The notes under the pieces are model-generated. The model worked only from the letters and a program-made list of their open reading frames with translations, ran no database searches and was not told the DNA's origin. A stretch of 64,000 nt of DNA from Paraperibacillus marinus (lineage in GTDB: Bacteria; Bacillota; Bacilli; Bacillales; DSM-1321), in assembly GCF_046237605.1 (NCBI RefSeq), contig NZ_CP143542.1:3100001-3164000 (forward strand). Direction: 5' to 3'. The translations under genes and the position numbers were made by a program. How positions within the stretch are numbered: position 1 is the first letter of the stretch; each line of letters begins with the position of its first letter. This document shows, one piece after another, positions 17,114-25,194 of the stretch.

Positions 17114-17890
17114 TTATATGGATTTTTCAGCTTCCTTGGCAGCATCCGCTTCTTTATTGGATAAGAGGAATCCTGCTATGACTATTCCGATGAGTACAAC
17201 CCAAAAGGCTAGTTTCCACGGAGTTGATTCCGGAAAATGATGATTCAGGACCCCGATGCTTGGATGGGCTAATGTAAACACAGCCAGTTTGACGCCGACC
17301 CATCCAACAATCATGAAGGCTGCAGTTTCAAGTGTCGGCCTGTCCTGCAGTAATTTCACAAAATAGGTGGCGGCAAATCTCATAATGACTAGACCGATAA
17401 GTCCTCCGAGGAACATAACTGTGAACTGGCCGCCATCGATGCCTCCTATTGAAATCCAGCCGGTTTTCGGCAGGGTCACTGCAAGGGCAACCGCCGCAAG
17501 CATAGAATCAATGGCAAACGCGATATCCGCCAATTCCACTTTGAGCACCGTCATCCAGAAAGAAGATTTTTTCCCTGATGGTGTGTGTGCGGCCTGTTCC
17601 TTGCCCATGTACTTCTTAATTAAATGGCTTACGGCAATATATAGAAGATATAAGGCACCCAGCGCCTGTATCTGCCAGACATCTGCAAGCAGCGCAATCA
17701 GGAAAAGACTTGCAAACCTGAATACAAACGCTCCAAGCAAACCATAAAATAGTGCTTTCTTCTGCTGCTCTTTGGGAAGATGCTTCACCATTACGGCCAT
17801 GACGACTGCATTATCAGCCGCCAGTATTCCCTCGAGTCCGATGAGTACAAGGAGAACCCACCCATACTCCAATAACATTGATGCTTCCAT
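17114..17890 (-). CDS. TerC-family integral membrane protein (probable manganese exporter)
   Basis: A 258-residue TerC/YceF-type protein with about seven membrane helices. The conserved acidic intramembrane motifs are there: EGILAADNAVVMA near residue 20 and ELADIAFAIDSMLAA near 120. ATG at 17890 has GGAGGTAG 6 nt upstream; a longer frame to 17956 runs into the riboswitch terminator and is rejected. TerC proteins of Bacillus export Mn(II), partly to metallate secreted enzymes, and the manganese-type riboswitch in the leader supports that role here. Confidence 0.9.
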   Translation of the reverse strand: MEASMLLEYGWVLLVLIGLEGILAADNAVVMAVMVKHLPKEQQKKALFYGLLGAFVFRFASLFLIALLADVWQIQALGALYLLYIAVSHLIKKYMGKEQAAHTPSGKKSSFWMTVLKVELADIAFAIDSMLAAVALAVTLPKTGWISIGGIDGGQFTVMFLGGLIGLVIMRFAATYFVKLLQDRPTLETAAFMIVGWVGVKLAVFTLAHPSIGVLNHHFPESTPWKLAFWVVLIGIVIAGFLLSNKEADAAKEAEKSI

Positions 17891-17960
17891 ATTTCTACCT
17901 CCAATAAATTTTTTCGCCTTTACCGCAGGCGTAGTGTCACCAAAATATGGAAACAAACAA

Positions 17961-18092
17961 AAAGACCCTTGCCTGCGGCAAAGGTCTTGCTAAACATAAA
18001 ATCATGTCAGCAAAGCCGATGGATGGTCTGGTCCATGTATTGACGACTTTGCTTTAGGGCATAAACCCTAACGCTACTCCCCCTTGAAGAAG
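17961..18092 (-). ncRNA. yybP-ykoY (manganese) riboswitch with terminator
   Basis: Minus-strand leader of the TerC gene. The conserved GGGGGAGTAGCG (about 18072-18084) opens the aptamer, GCTTTGCTGACATG closes it, and a hairpin AGACCTTTGCC/GGCAAGGGTCT followed by TTTTTG (17961-17988) forms the expression platform. In this class Mn(II) binding prevents the terminator and switches the gene on. Confidence 0.9.
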
Positions 18093-18156
18093 TTATCCCT
18101 ATTCAATTGGTTGATTTCAGTATACATACATCGTTTAAGCAATCGCAAGTCATTTC

Positions 18157-19254
18157 CTAGAGGATATGAATTTGATAGGCTGGATTATGACGGTTTTGTG
18201 AATAAAAGCCGACCATGGGCTGAATTCCTTCCGTAAGATCCGGACATTTTATGCCTGACCCCGCAAGGTCTGAAATCGCCGTGCTGCACTCGAATCTGCC
18301 TTCCCAGGTAAAATAGTCCAGTGCTTCTTTTTCAACTCCGAAGGCTCTCCTGAAAGGCTTTATGGATAAGAAGGCGCGGCACAGCCAAAGCGGCAGCCTC
18401 CCTCTAGGCTTTTTATCCAGATAGGCTTCAACGAGCAATGAATAAATTTCTGTTACCGTATATGGATCAGGGTCTGTCAGGTGATACGTCTTCCCCGCCC
18501 CTTTTTGATCCAGAGTCAAGTAGGCGCATGCCTCGATGACATAATCCACCGGAACCAGGTTGACCACCGATGAAGATGAACCCAAAAAAGGGATCAGCGG
18601 AGAAAACTTCAGGGCATGCAGGAAATTCAGGATAAAATAAGGGCCATCAAATTTAATCGTCTCTCCTGTGTCTGACCTTCCTTTTACGATACCGGGCCTG
18701 ATGATGGTTACGGGCAGTTCTTTTTTTAATTCAGCTACATAAACCTCGGCCATATACTTTGTTTCTTCATAATGATTCTTAATGGAAGGCGGGCGGATCA
18801 GTTCATTTTCTTTCAAAAGGCCCTTGCGGGTACCGGCAACATAAGCAGTGCTGAAGTAGGTATAGCGCTTAAGCCGGGTAAGATTCTTCACCCAGTCATT
18901 TACATTGCGTGTGCCATCGACATTCACTTTCCAGGCCAGGTCTCTTGGCACAGCCAGATCATATATGGCAGCCAAGTGGTATACATGGGTAATCTGACCT
19001 TGTAATTCAGCATTCTCCGTTTCCCCTATACCCAGCCCTCCAATTGTAATATCACCCTCCAATATGACTGTCTGCCGTGGATTCAATGTTTTTTCGGCAT
19101 TCAGCCTGTTTATCTCCTGAAGTGCAGTTCCTTTTTGGGCAGGCAAAACCAGAAAATATGCCTTTTCAAAGGATGGATCTCTTTTCAGCAGCTCCCTTAC
19201 CAGCTGATTGCTGATGAATCCTGGAAATCCGGTAATGAAATATATATTCCCCAT
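18157..19254 (-). CDS. Extended SDR family NAD(P)-dependent oxidoreductase
   Basis: A 365-residue protein with the Rossmann motif TGFPGFISNQLV at its N terminus, the HLAAIYDL and FSTAYVAGTRKG strands and the catalytic YEETK. This is the NAD-binding-4 (thioester/fatty acyl reductase-like) branch of extended SDRs. The C-terminal substrate domain runs to about residue 350. GGAGGATC precedes the ATG. The substrate is unknown; a lipid or polyketide aldehyde is possible from the branch but not shown. Confidence 0.8.
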   Translation of the reverse strand: MGNIYFITGFPGFISNQLVRELLKRDPSFEKAYFLVLPAQKGTALQEINRLNAEKTLNPRQTVILEGDITIGGLGIGETENAELQGQITHVYHLAAIYDLAVPRDLAWKVNVDGTRNVNDWVKNLTRLKRYTYFSTAYVAGTRKGLLKENELIRPPSIKNHYEETKYMAEVYVAELKKELPVTIIRPGIVKGRSDTGETIKFDGPYFILNFLHALKFSPLIPFLGSSSSVVNLVPVDYVIEACAYLTLDQKGAGKTYHLTDPDPYTVTEIYSLLVEAYLDKKPRGRLPLWLCRAFLSIKPFRRAFGVEKEALDYFTWEGRFECSTAISDLAGSGIKCPDLTEGIQPMVGFYSQNRHNPAYQIHIL

Positions 19255-19330
19255 TTATAGATCCTCCTGCCATCGATTCTCATTCTACTTATCTATTCTA
19301 AGGAATCTCGTTCCATCCCTTCTTTATAAT

Positions 19331-19375
19331 GGCTGTTTTCGCAACGATTGTGGCTGTAGGATAAGAAAGTTGATG
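19331..19375 (+). repeat. Dispersed repeat family A, partial copy A1
   Basis: GGCTGTTTTCGCA, GATTGTGGCTGT and AAGAAAGTTGAT are shared in order with copies at 31209, 37078 and, more loosely, 41466. This copy ends soon after the GTTGAT block. Confidence 0.6.
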
Positions 19376-19485
19376 TCCACAGCGAAAAGCTGAGAACCGT
19401 GGCTGCAAAGTAAAATAATCTTAAAAAACCCATATTCGCACTCTCATAAAAGCATGAACTACAGAACAGGCAGATCCCCGGTAAA

Positions 19486-19636
19486 GAAGACTTGCTGATT
19501 GGCGAGCGCCAGCGAAGACAGAAGCTTAGTCGCACTTATGCGATAGCGAAAGAAGACTTGCTGATTGGCGAGCGCCAGCGAAGACAGAAGCTTAGTCGCA
19601 CTTATGCGATAGCGAAAGAAGACTTGCTGATTGGCG
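19486..19636 (+). repeat. Repeat family B: two 66-bp tandem units plus a partial third
   Basis: Units begin at 19486 and 19552 and are identical over 66 bp; a third starts at 19618 and stops after 19 bp. Each unit has GACTTGCTGATTGGCGAGCG and AGAAGCTTAGTCGCAC, with small palindromes (GGCG-AG-CGCC; TCGC-ACTTAT-GCGA). An inverted related copy lies at 57866-57925. REP-like appearance. Confidence 0.85.
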
Positions 19637-19650
19637 GGCGGAATGGACAG

Positions 19651-19780
19651 GAGCAGGAACAGACACAAATAAGGCGGTGGAGCGAAGAAAGGCACACCAG
19701 GAATGCCAAAAAGATAAATGATGTTCACACCCTCTTTCTGGAAGCCTCATGTTATATGCAGCTCCGCTCCTTTCCACAAA
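19651..19780 (+). repeat. Dispersed repeat family C, copy C2
   Basis: Begins GAGCAGGAACAGACACAAAT, then GGCGGTGGAGC, the shared core CAGGAATGCC...AAGATAAATGATGTTCACAC, and ends CAGCTCCGCTCCTTTCCAC. Adjacent to the family B array and just downstream of the NhaC-family stop. Confidence 0.75.
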
Positions 19781-19793
19781 AAAAGCCCATGGA

Positions 19794-21206
19794 TTATTTA
19801 CCCATGAGCACTTCAGAAGGTGCGTGCCTGCTGTGTAAGAAAGAAATGCCAATTCCTGAATAGCCGCTTATGATTGAAAGCACCGGACAAAGAAGACAGA
19901 AGAATGCAAACGGGGCGTAATCGATAACAGGAACTCCAAGCACTCCTGCCAGGAACACCCCTGATACACCCCAGGGAATCAGGGGATTTACCACGGTTCC
20001 GCCATCTTCAAGCGCCCGTGCCAGGGTTTTGCCTGTTAAGCCTGCTTTCTTGTAGCTGTCCTGAAATGTTTTTCCCGGCAGTAATATTGACAGATACTGT
20101 TCCCCAATCAGTACATTGACTCCTATGGCTGTAAAAACAGTGGCTGCTATGATACTGCCTGCCCTGCGCATGCCTGACACTGCTTTTTCAAGGATTGAAG
20201 GAATGATCCCAAGGTGGAATAACAGAGACCCCATTCCAAGGGAAAGCAGAACAAGTGAAATTGAAAACATCATAGATTCGATGCCGCCGCGTGAAAGGAT
20301 GGAGTCAAGCTGCTCCACGCCGCTATCCATTTTATAACCTGAGAACAGTACACCAGCTGCTTCGGTAAGCGTGAGATTATCTCGGGAAACAAAGGCGACG
20401 AGGACAGCCGCTGCTGTACCTGCGGCCAATACGGCAATCGCTGATATTTTCCTGAAGGCCATGATGGTGACAATCAAAAATGGTACGATGGCCAGCAGGC
20501 TTATATTAGCCTCTTTTTGCAGGGTCTCAGTGAAAATGCCGATTTCCTTCACTTTGGAAGCTTCAATGCTCGGTGACATAAAGAAGTATAGAAGGAACGA
20601 AATGATGAAACCGGGTATCGTTGTCCAAAGCATATTTCTTACATGTTCAAACAGATTTACCCCCACCGTCTCGGAGGCAAGATTGCATGTATCTGACAGG
20701 GGTGACATCTTGTCGCCAAGATATGCGCCTGAAACTACAGCCCCGGCAGTTACTGCAAGCGAGACATCCATCGCCCCTGCCATGCCGATAAAGGCAACCC
20801 CAATCGTTGCTGAGGTTGTAAACGAGCTTCCTATACATAACCCGATCAGCGACGCCACAGAGAAGGCGATGGCATAAAAGGATGAGCCCGATAAAAAGGA
20901 AAATCCATAATACATAAGGGTCGGAATGGTTCCGGCCAGCATCCAGCTGCTTATGAGCATACCGATAAATATAAAAATATACACTGCACCAAGAGCAGAG
21001 GAAGCTCCGGCAATCATCCCTTGTTCCATTTGTTTAAAATCGAGGCCTTTTAATTTTCCATATATTAAAAGAGCCAATATGGATGAAATGATTGGTATCT
21101 GCGGCGGCAGCTCCAATCCTATGATCCCATAGCCTAAAATGGCCAGGATTCCTGTCAGCACAAGGACAGCTTCCCTAAGTTTCAGTTTCAATCCAATAGT
21201 ATCCAT
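19794..21206 (-). CDS. NhaC-family transporter, predicted tyrosine transporter
   Basis: A 470-residue protein with about 12 membrane helices of the NhaC Na+/H+ antiporter family; conserved blocks include GSSFTTSATIGVAFIG, AYLGDKMSPLSDTCNL and EDGGTVVNPLIPWG. Annotation pipelines would call it a Na+/H+ antiporter, but a T-box leader with a tyrosine specifier precedes it, which fits the YheL-type NhaC proteins proposed from comparative genomics to carry tyrosine. GGGAG precedes the ATG. Single-gene unit. Confidence 0.85.
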   Translation of the reverse strand: MDTIGLKLKLREAVLVLTGILAILGYGIIGLELPPQIPIISSILALLIYGKLKGLDFKQMEQGMIAGASSALGAVYIFIFIGMLISSWMLAGTIPTLMYYGFSFLSGSSFYAIAFSVASLIGLCIGSSFTTSATIGVAFIGMAGAMDVSLAVTAGAVVSGAYLGDKMSPLSDTCNLASETVGVNLFEHVRNMLWTTIPGFIISFLLYFFMSPSIEASKVKEIGIFTETLQKEANISLLAIVPFLIVTIMAFRKISAIAVLAAGTAAAVLVAFVSRDNLTLTEAAGVLFSGYKMDSGVEQLDSILSRGGIESMMFSISLVLLSLGMGSLLFHLGIIPSILEKAVSGMRRAGSIIAATVFTAIGVNVLIGEQYLSILLPGKTFQDSYKKAGLTGKTLARALEDGGTVVNPLIPWGVSGVFLAGVLGVPVIDYAPFAFFCLLCPVLSIISGYSGIGISFLHSRHAPSEVLMGK

Positions 21207-21244
21207 GATGATCCGCTCCCTTTTATGTCATTCTAGAAGCTTGG

Positions 21245-21475
21245 AAGAAAATGAAATTCTCCTCATAGCCGAATAGGGACGAAGAAACTCCGCGGTACCA
21301 CCCTATTTGATAGACAGACGATGCTGTATATCCACTCTTTTATCATAACCGTCCTCTTCATGCAGATGTATTTCGTACAGGGGCTCCCGGATTTCCACCA
21401 GCCATCCGGTCTCTGTCTGCTGTATGCCCCTTGCACTACTGATTGCTGCCGACGGGTATTCACCCTTTTACTTAA
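21245..21475 (-). ncRNA. T-box leader, tyrosine specifier (UAC)
   Basis: Minus strand. Stem I has the AGAGACCGG/GGCTGGTGG/AAATCCGG arrangement. On its 3' side the sequence CGAA-A-TAC-A places the specifier TAC at 21368-21370, aligned with GAAA-GGC-A of the B. subtilis glyQS leader. The T-box GGGTGGTACCGCGG is at 21290-21304; its UGGU pairs with a discriminator A, right for tRNA-Tyr. A terminator helix follows at about 21250-21285. Confidence 0.9.
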
Positions 21476-21505
21476 ACGCTTTTAAGCGTTAAAGTGTAAA
21501 TACAG

Positions 21506-21532
21506 ATTATAATAAATACCCCAGGCTGTCAA
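21506..21532 (-). promoter_or_regulatory. Candidate promoter for the T-box transcript
   Basis: TTGACA (21527-21532) and TATAAT (21506-21511) on the minus strand with a short 15-bp spacer; TAATCT two bases further gives 17 bp. Confidence 0.5.
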
Positions 21533-21576
21533 TTGCTTTTTATTCCTCTTTAATTGTCATATGCCTTGGGGTAATA

Positions 21577-21607
21577 AAAAAAGCAGCGGCTCACTTAGCC
21601 GCTGCTC
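21577..21607 (-). terminator. prfC terminator
   Basis: GAGCAGCGGCTAAGTGAGCCGCTGC-type hairpin (arms GCAGCGGCT and AGCCGCTGC) followed by TTTTTTTATT on the minus strand. Confidence 0.9.
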
Positions 21608-21614
21608 TCATGTA

Positions 21615-23195
21615 TTATTTCATATCCATCGGGTTATAAAGGTTAACATCCGGATTTTTGTCTGTGAACCATCTTAATGCAAATTCATTTTCAAAAAGGA
21701 AAACATAATTTTCATAACGGTCTTTGACAAGGACGCTTCTGGAATTGGACAGGTTTTCGTCTACTTTGTCTCCTTCGACCCAGCGCACTACCTTATTGCC
21801 GGCCCGTTCCATCAAAACATCAACATTGTACTCATTTTTCATGCGGTGCTCAAATACCTCGAACTGAAGCTGGCCGACAGCACCAAGGAGATACTCTTCC
21901 ATACGTACGGTCTTGAAGAGCTGAATCGCGCCTTCCTGGACTAACTGCTGAATGCCTTTATGGAAATGCTTCTGCTTCATTACATTCTTTGCCGTTACCC
22001 TGACAAACATTTCAGGAGTGAACTGCGGCAGCCGCTCAAACTGGTACATATCCTTGCTTGTGGTGATAGTATCCCCAATCTGGTAGTTCCCTGTATCATA
22101 GAGACCGATAATATCACCGCTCACCGCTTCATTTATGGTGTTGCGGTCATCGGCAAGGAAACCGGTGGACTGGGAGAGGTTGATCTGCTTGCCGGTCCTG
22201 CTGAGGTAAACAGACATTCCCCGTTCAAACTGCCCTGAACAGATGCGCAGGAACGCAATTCTGTCGCGGTGCTTCGGATTCATATTAGCCTGGATTTTAA
22301 AGATAAACCCAGAAAAGTCTTCACTGACCGGACTGATCTCGCCTGTTGTGGCACTTCTCGGCTGAGGCTCAGGAGCAAACTTCAGATACGTATCGAGGAA
22401 TGTCTGCACGCCAAAGGCGGTCAGTGCACTGCCAAAGAAGACAGGCGTAAGCGTTCCGTTTGCAATCCGTTCCTCAGAAAATTCATTGCCTGCTTCAGAC
22501 AGCAGCATGATTTCTTCCATTGTCTGTTCATACAGCTGAGAGTCTTCCAATTCGTGACCGTCTTCTACTTCTCCGTCTTCATTCAATGGGATGAATGGTT
22601 CTTCACCATCCCCTTTAAATAGTTCAATGCGGTTAAAATAACGGTCATATATCCCCATGAAGTCCTTGCCCATGCCTATCGGCCAGTTCATTGGATAGGA
22701 CTCTATGCCAAGTACTTCCTCAAGCTCCGCAAGCAAATCAAGCGGCGGCTTCCCCTGCCGGTCCATCTTGTTAATGAAGGTAAAGATAGGAATCCCCCTC
22801 ATGCGGCATACTTTAAATAGCTTGATGGTCTGGTCTTCAATCCCCTTGGCAGAATCAATGATCATGACAGCGCTGTCCACTGCCGTCAGGGTCCGGTAGG
22901 TATCTTCACTGAAGTCCTGGTGGCCAGGGGTATCTAATATATTGACGCGGAATCCTTCATAATCAAATTGCATAACACTTGATGTAACGGAAATTCCACG
23001 CTGTTTTTCTATTTCCATCCAGTCACTTGTCGCATATTTCCCTGTTTTCCTCGCTTTTACTGTGCCTGCATCACGAATGGCACCGCCGAATAACAGCAGT
23101 TTCTCTGTCAGCGTTGTTTTCCCGGCATCCGGGTGGGAAATAATTGCAAATGTCCGTCTGGATTGCACTTCATCCTTAACAGAACTTTTCATCAT
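21615..23195 (-). CDS. prfC: Peptide chain release factor 3 (RF3)
   Basis: A 526-residue translational GTPase that removes RF1/RF2 from the ribosome after termination. G1 (SHPDAGKTTLTEK), the G3 block DTPGHQDFSEDTYRTL and G4 NKMDR are present, followed by EF-G-like domains II and III. Length is normal for RF3. Monocistronic, with its own terminator. B. subtilis 168 is usually described as lacking prfC, so its presence marks a different lineage within Bacillaceae. Confidence 0.95.
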   Translation of the reverse strand: MMKSSVKDEVQSRRTFAIISHPDAGKTTLTEKLLLFGGAIRDAGTVKARKTGKYATSDWMEIEKQRGISVTSSVMQFDYEGFRVNILDTPGHQDFSEDTYRTLTAVDSAVMIIDSAKGIEDQTIKLFKVCRMRGIPIFTFINKMDRQGKPPLDLLAELEEVLGIESYPMNWPIGMGKDFMGIYDRYFNRIELFKGDGEEPFIPLNEDGEVEDGHELEDSQLYEQTMEEIMLLSEAGNEFSEERIANGTLTPVFFGSALTAFGVQTFLDTYLKFAPEPQPRSATTGEISPVSEDFSGFIFKIQANMNPKHRDRIAFLRICSGQFERGMSVYLSRTGKQINLSQSTGFLADDRNTINEAVSGDIIGLYDTGNYQIGDTITTSKDMYQFERLPQFTPEMFVRVTAKNVMKQKHFHKGIQQLVQEGAIQLFKTVRMEEYLLGAVGQLQFEVFEHRMKNEYNVDVLMERAGNKVVRWVEGDKVDENLSNSRSVLVKDRYENYVFLFENEFALRWFTDKNPDVNLYNPMDMK

Positions 23196-23304
23196 TTCTT
23201 TCCTTCCTGGTTAGTACTCTGAATCTTCATCACATTACTATACCATATCCACCCCTCTTTTTCTATGGGCGCCGTGCAAGAAAGCATACAATACAAAATC
23301 AGCA

Positions 23305-23352
23305 TAAAAAAACTGCAGGCTTGCCTGTTCAACCGGGCACGCCTGCAGTCAG
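23305..23352 (-). terminator. azoR terminator
   Basis: ACTGCAGGC and GCCTGCAGT arms with an internal GCC/GGC-containing loop, then TTTTTTTATGC on the minus strand. Confidence 0.8.
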
Positions 23353-23468
23353 TCCAGGATAAACCTGGCGTTACCTGCTGAGATATTTTAATTTTTCATG
23401 AGTCCTGGAAGGCAGACTCATTCATAAATCAACCTTCTATTTTCTAAGAAGCAAAAGTAAAAACAGTC

Positions 23469-24095
23469 TTAGAATTTTCCTGCCAGTGTGCGTGCTTCTT
23501 CTGAAGCAGCGGCAGTGATTTCTTCAGCTTTTGAAGGGTCAAGATTGACGCCCTCAATCAGGACGGTTTGTACATTTTGAATGCCAATGAAGCCCATCAC
23601 TGTTTTGAAGAAGCTTTCTGTATGCTGAACATCAGCAGCAGGTCCTTCGGAGTAAACGCCGCCGCGTGCTTCAATCAGAGCCACAGCTTTATCCCCTGCA
23701 AGGCCGATTGGGCCGTTCTCTGTATACTTAAAGGTTTTTCCAGCAACACATAGGGAATCCAGGTATGCCTTCATAAGCGGCGGGTATCCAAAATTCCACA
23801 TTGGGGCTGAGAATACAACTTTATCTGCAGCCAGGAACTGATCGACTAATTCAATTAATCTCCCAATTTTTGCATTTTCGGATGCAGTCAATTCTTCCCC
23901 TGCTGCCGCTTTGCCCCAGCCATTCAATACTTCACGGTCAATTAAAGGAAGGTCTGTACTGTATAAATCGAGAATTTCTACTTCATCGCTTGAATTTGCT
24001 TCTTTATACGCTGCCACAAACTCATTGGCGACCCGGGCTGAAAATGAGTACGAGTCTTCTTTAGGATTAGCTTTTACATATAATAATTTCGACAT
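23469..24095 (-). CDS. azoR: FMN-dependent NADH:quinone/azo reductase
   Basis: A 208-residue flavodoxin-fold oxidoreductase. FMN-binding loops are visible as KANPKEDSYS near the N terminus, PMWNFGYPPLMKAYLD at about 98-113 and EARGGVYSEG around 143. Such enzymes reduce quinones and azo compounds by two electrons and protect against electrophiles. GAGGTGG precedes the ATG. A strong promoter with an MhqR-like operator over the start of transcription fits the azoR2 paralog of B. subtilis, which is in the MhqR regulon. Confidence 0.92.
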   Translation of the reverse strand: MSKLLYVKANPKEDSYSFSARVANEFVAAYKEANSSDEVEILDLYSTDLPLIDREVLNGWGKAAAGEELTASENAKIGRLIELVDQFLAADKVVFSAPMWNFGYPPLMKAYLDSLCVAGKTFKYTENGPIGLAGDKAVALIEARGGVYSEGPAADVQHTESFFKTVMGFIGIQNVQTVLIEGVNLDPSKAEEITAAASEEARTLAGKF

Positions 24096-24146
24096 GCTGC
24101 CACCTCTATCATGATATTAGGATCTGAGATTTATCTTCAAAACATT

Positions 24147-24194
24147 TATCTTGAACCCAAGATATATGATATAAAAACAGTGTAAAATTGTCAA
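24147..24194 (-). promoter_or_regulatory. azoR promoter with MhqR-like operator
   Basis: Minus strand TTGACA (24189-24194), 17-bp spacer, TATCAT (24166-24171). Immediately downstream, TATCTTG and CAAGATA form a perfect 7-bp inverted repeat with a 4-bp centre (24147-24164), close to the MhqR box (ATCTCGAATTCGAGAT type). Binding there would block transcription start until quinones inactivate the repressor. Confidence 0.7.
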
Positions 24195-24270
24195 GAAAAC
24201 TGACCCAAATAATTCGGCTTCTTCCCGGGCGCGGATATATGGGTCAGGTAAGATATACTGTAACCGCTTC

Positions 24271-24699
24271 TCAGCGTTTCAGAGAAGCCTTGAAATCGGC
24301 AAGCTTCCTGGCTGTATCCTTTCTATGCCTTTCCAGATTTTTTAAATCCGGGGTTTCCTTCTTTGCTTCAGCAATCAATGGATATAAACTGGATTCAATA
24401 TCCCTGTATACAACCGGGTTCATTTTTTCCACCTTTTTTTCAATGCCATCCCATGCCGATTCAACGCTGGCGCCTATATTATTTATATTCGCTGTTGATT
24501 TACCGGAATTGATTTCCTTGTCGAGTTCTAACAGCAATGCAAGGATGGATTCTGTAACCGTTTTGATTTCTCCCGCGGTCTGTCCTGCAGATACAGGTGC
24601 TGCCGTATGGGGATTTTCCACATAATCGTCAGCATTAACAGCGGGGCTTCCACAAAATGCAGAAATAATTAAACCCGTCGAAATCAGGCTCCTTTTCAA
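24271..24699 (-). CDS. Secreted helical protein of unknown function
   Basis: A 142-residue protein with a signal peptide (about 1-23, ending near VNADD). The mature part is predicted all-helical with two amphipathic segments: EIKTVTESILALLLELDKEI and the W-D-x-I-E...Y-x-x-I-E-x-x-L pattern around residues 82-107. That pattern recalls the extracytoplasmic helical repeats next to FTR1/EfeU iron permeases, but the resemblance is loose and no iron genes are nearby. TTG start with GGGAGG 7 nt upstream. Not recognised with confidence. Confidence 0.6.
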   Translation of the reverse strand: MKRSLISTGLIISAFCGSPAVNADDYVENPHTAAPVSAGQTAGEIKTVTESILALLLELDKEINSGKSTANINNIGASVESAWDGIEKKVEKMNPVVYRDIESSLYPLIAEAKKETPDLKNLERHRKDTARKLADFKASLKR

Positions 24700-24882
24700 G
24701 ATAAAACCTCCCTGGATGAATGTTATTTTACTATCCCCAGAGAGTCAACTTTTTATTTATAGCGGGCGTGGCAGAGCAATTCAGCTTCTTGTCTTTTCAA
24801 AAAAACCATACTATAATTTAGTCAGAAAAGTCCGATAAAAGGGCTTGTTTCATCATATTTCATGTTTGGAGGATAATAGAAA

Positions 24883-25086
24883 ATGACTGTAACAGGCAGG
24901 GTGAAATGGTTTAACAGTGATAAGGGATTTGGCTTCATCGAAGTGCCAGGAGGAAATGATGTATTTGTCCATTTTTCCGCCATCCAGGGAGAAGGATTCA
25001 AGACTCTTGAAGAAGGCCAGGAAGTGGAATTCGAGATCGAGGAAGGCAGCCGCGGTCCTCAGGCTAAAAATGTCATGAAGCTATAA
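24883..25086 (+). CDS. Cold-shock protein (CspA/CspD family)
   Basis: A 67-residue OB-fold RNA chaperone. Both RNA-binding motifs are intact: RNP1 KGFGFIEV and RNP2 VFVHF, with the aromatic surface residues W8 and F-rich strand. Full family length. GGAGG is 10 nt before the ATG. It keeps mRNA single-stranded and assists translation in cold or stationary phase. Monocistronic, with a terminator behind. Confidence 0.95.
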   Translation: MTVTGRVKWFNSDKGFGFIEVPGGNDVFVHFSAIQGEGFKTLEEGQEVEFEIEEGSRGPQAKNVMKL

Positions 25087-25107
25087 TTCTCTCATAATGA
25101 AAGGCCC

Positions 25108-25160
25108 GAAAAGAGAGTGTCCCAAGATGTGTGAACTTTAGGGATACCCTCTCTTTATTT
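25108..25160 (+). terminator. csp terminator
   Basis: AAAGAGAG with CTCTCTTT plus an inner CCC/GGG, followed by ATTTTTTTT. The long loop makes it imperfect. Confidence 0.65.
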
Positions 25161-25194
25161 TTTTTGAGCTTTTTCGAAAACTTAGCTGGCGGGT

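Noticed and set aside
19486..19636. CRISPR array
   Set aside because: The units are contiguous without spacers, only two full copies exist, and no cas genes are nearby.
19492..19863. 123-codon plus-strand ORF with an internal protein repeat
   Set aside because: The repeat comes from the 66-bp DNA units of family B, and the frame runs on through family C and into the 3' end of the NhaC gene.
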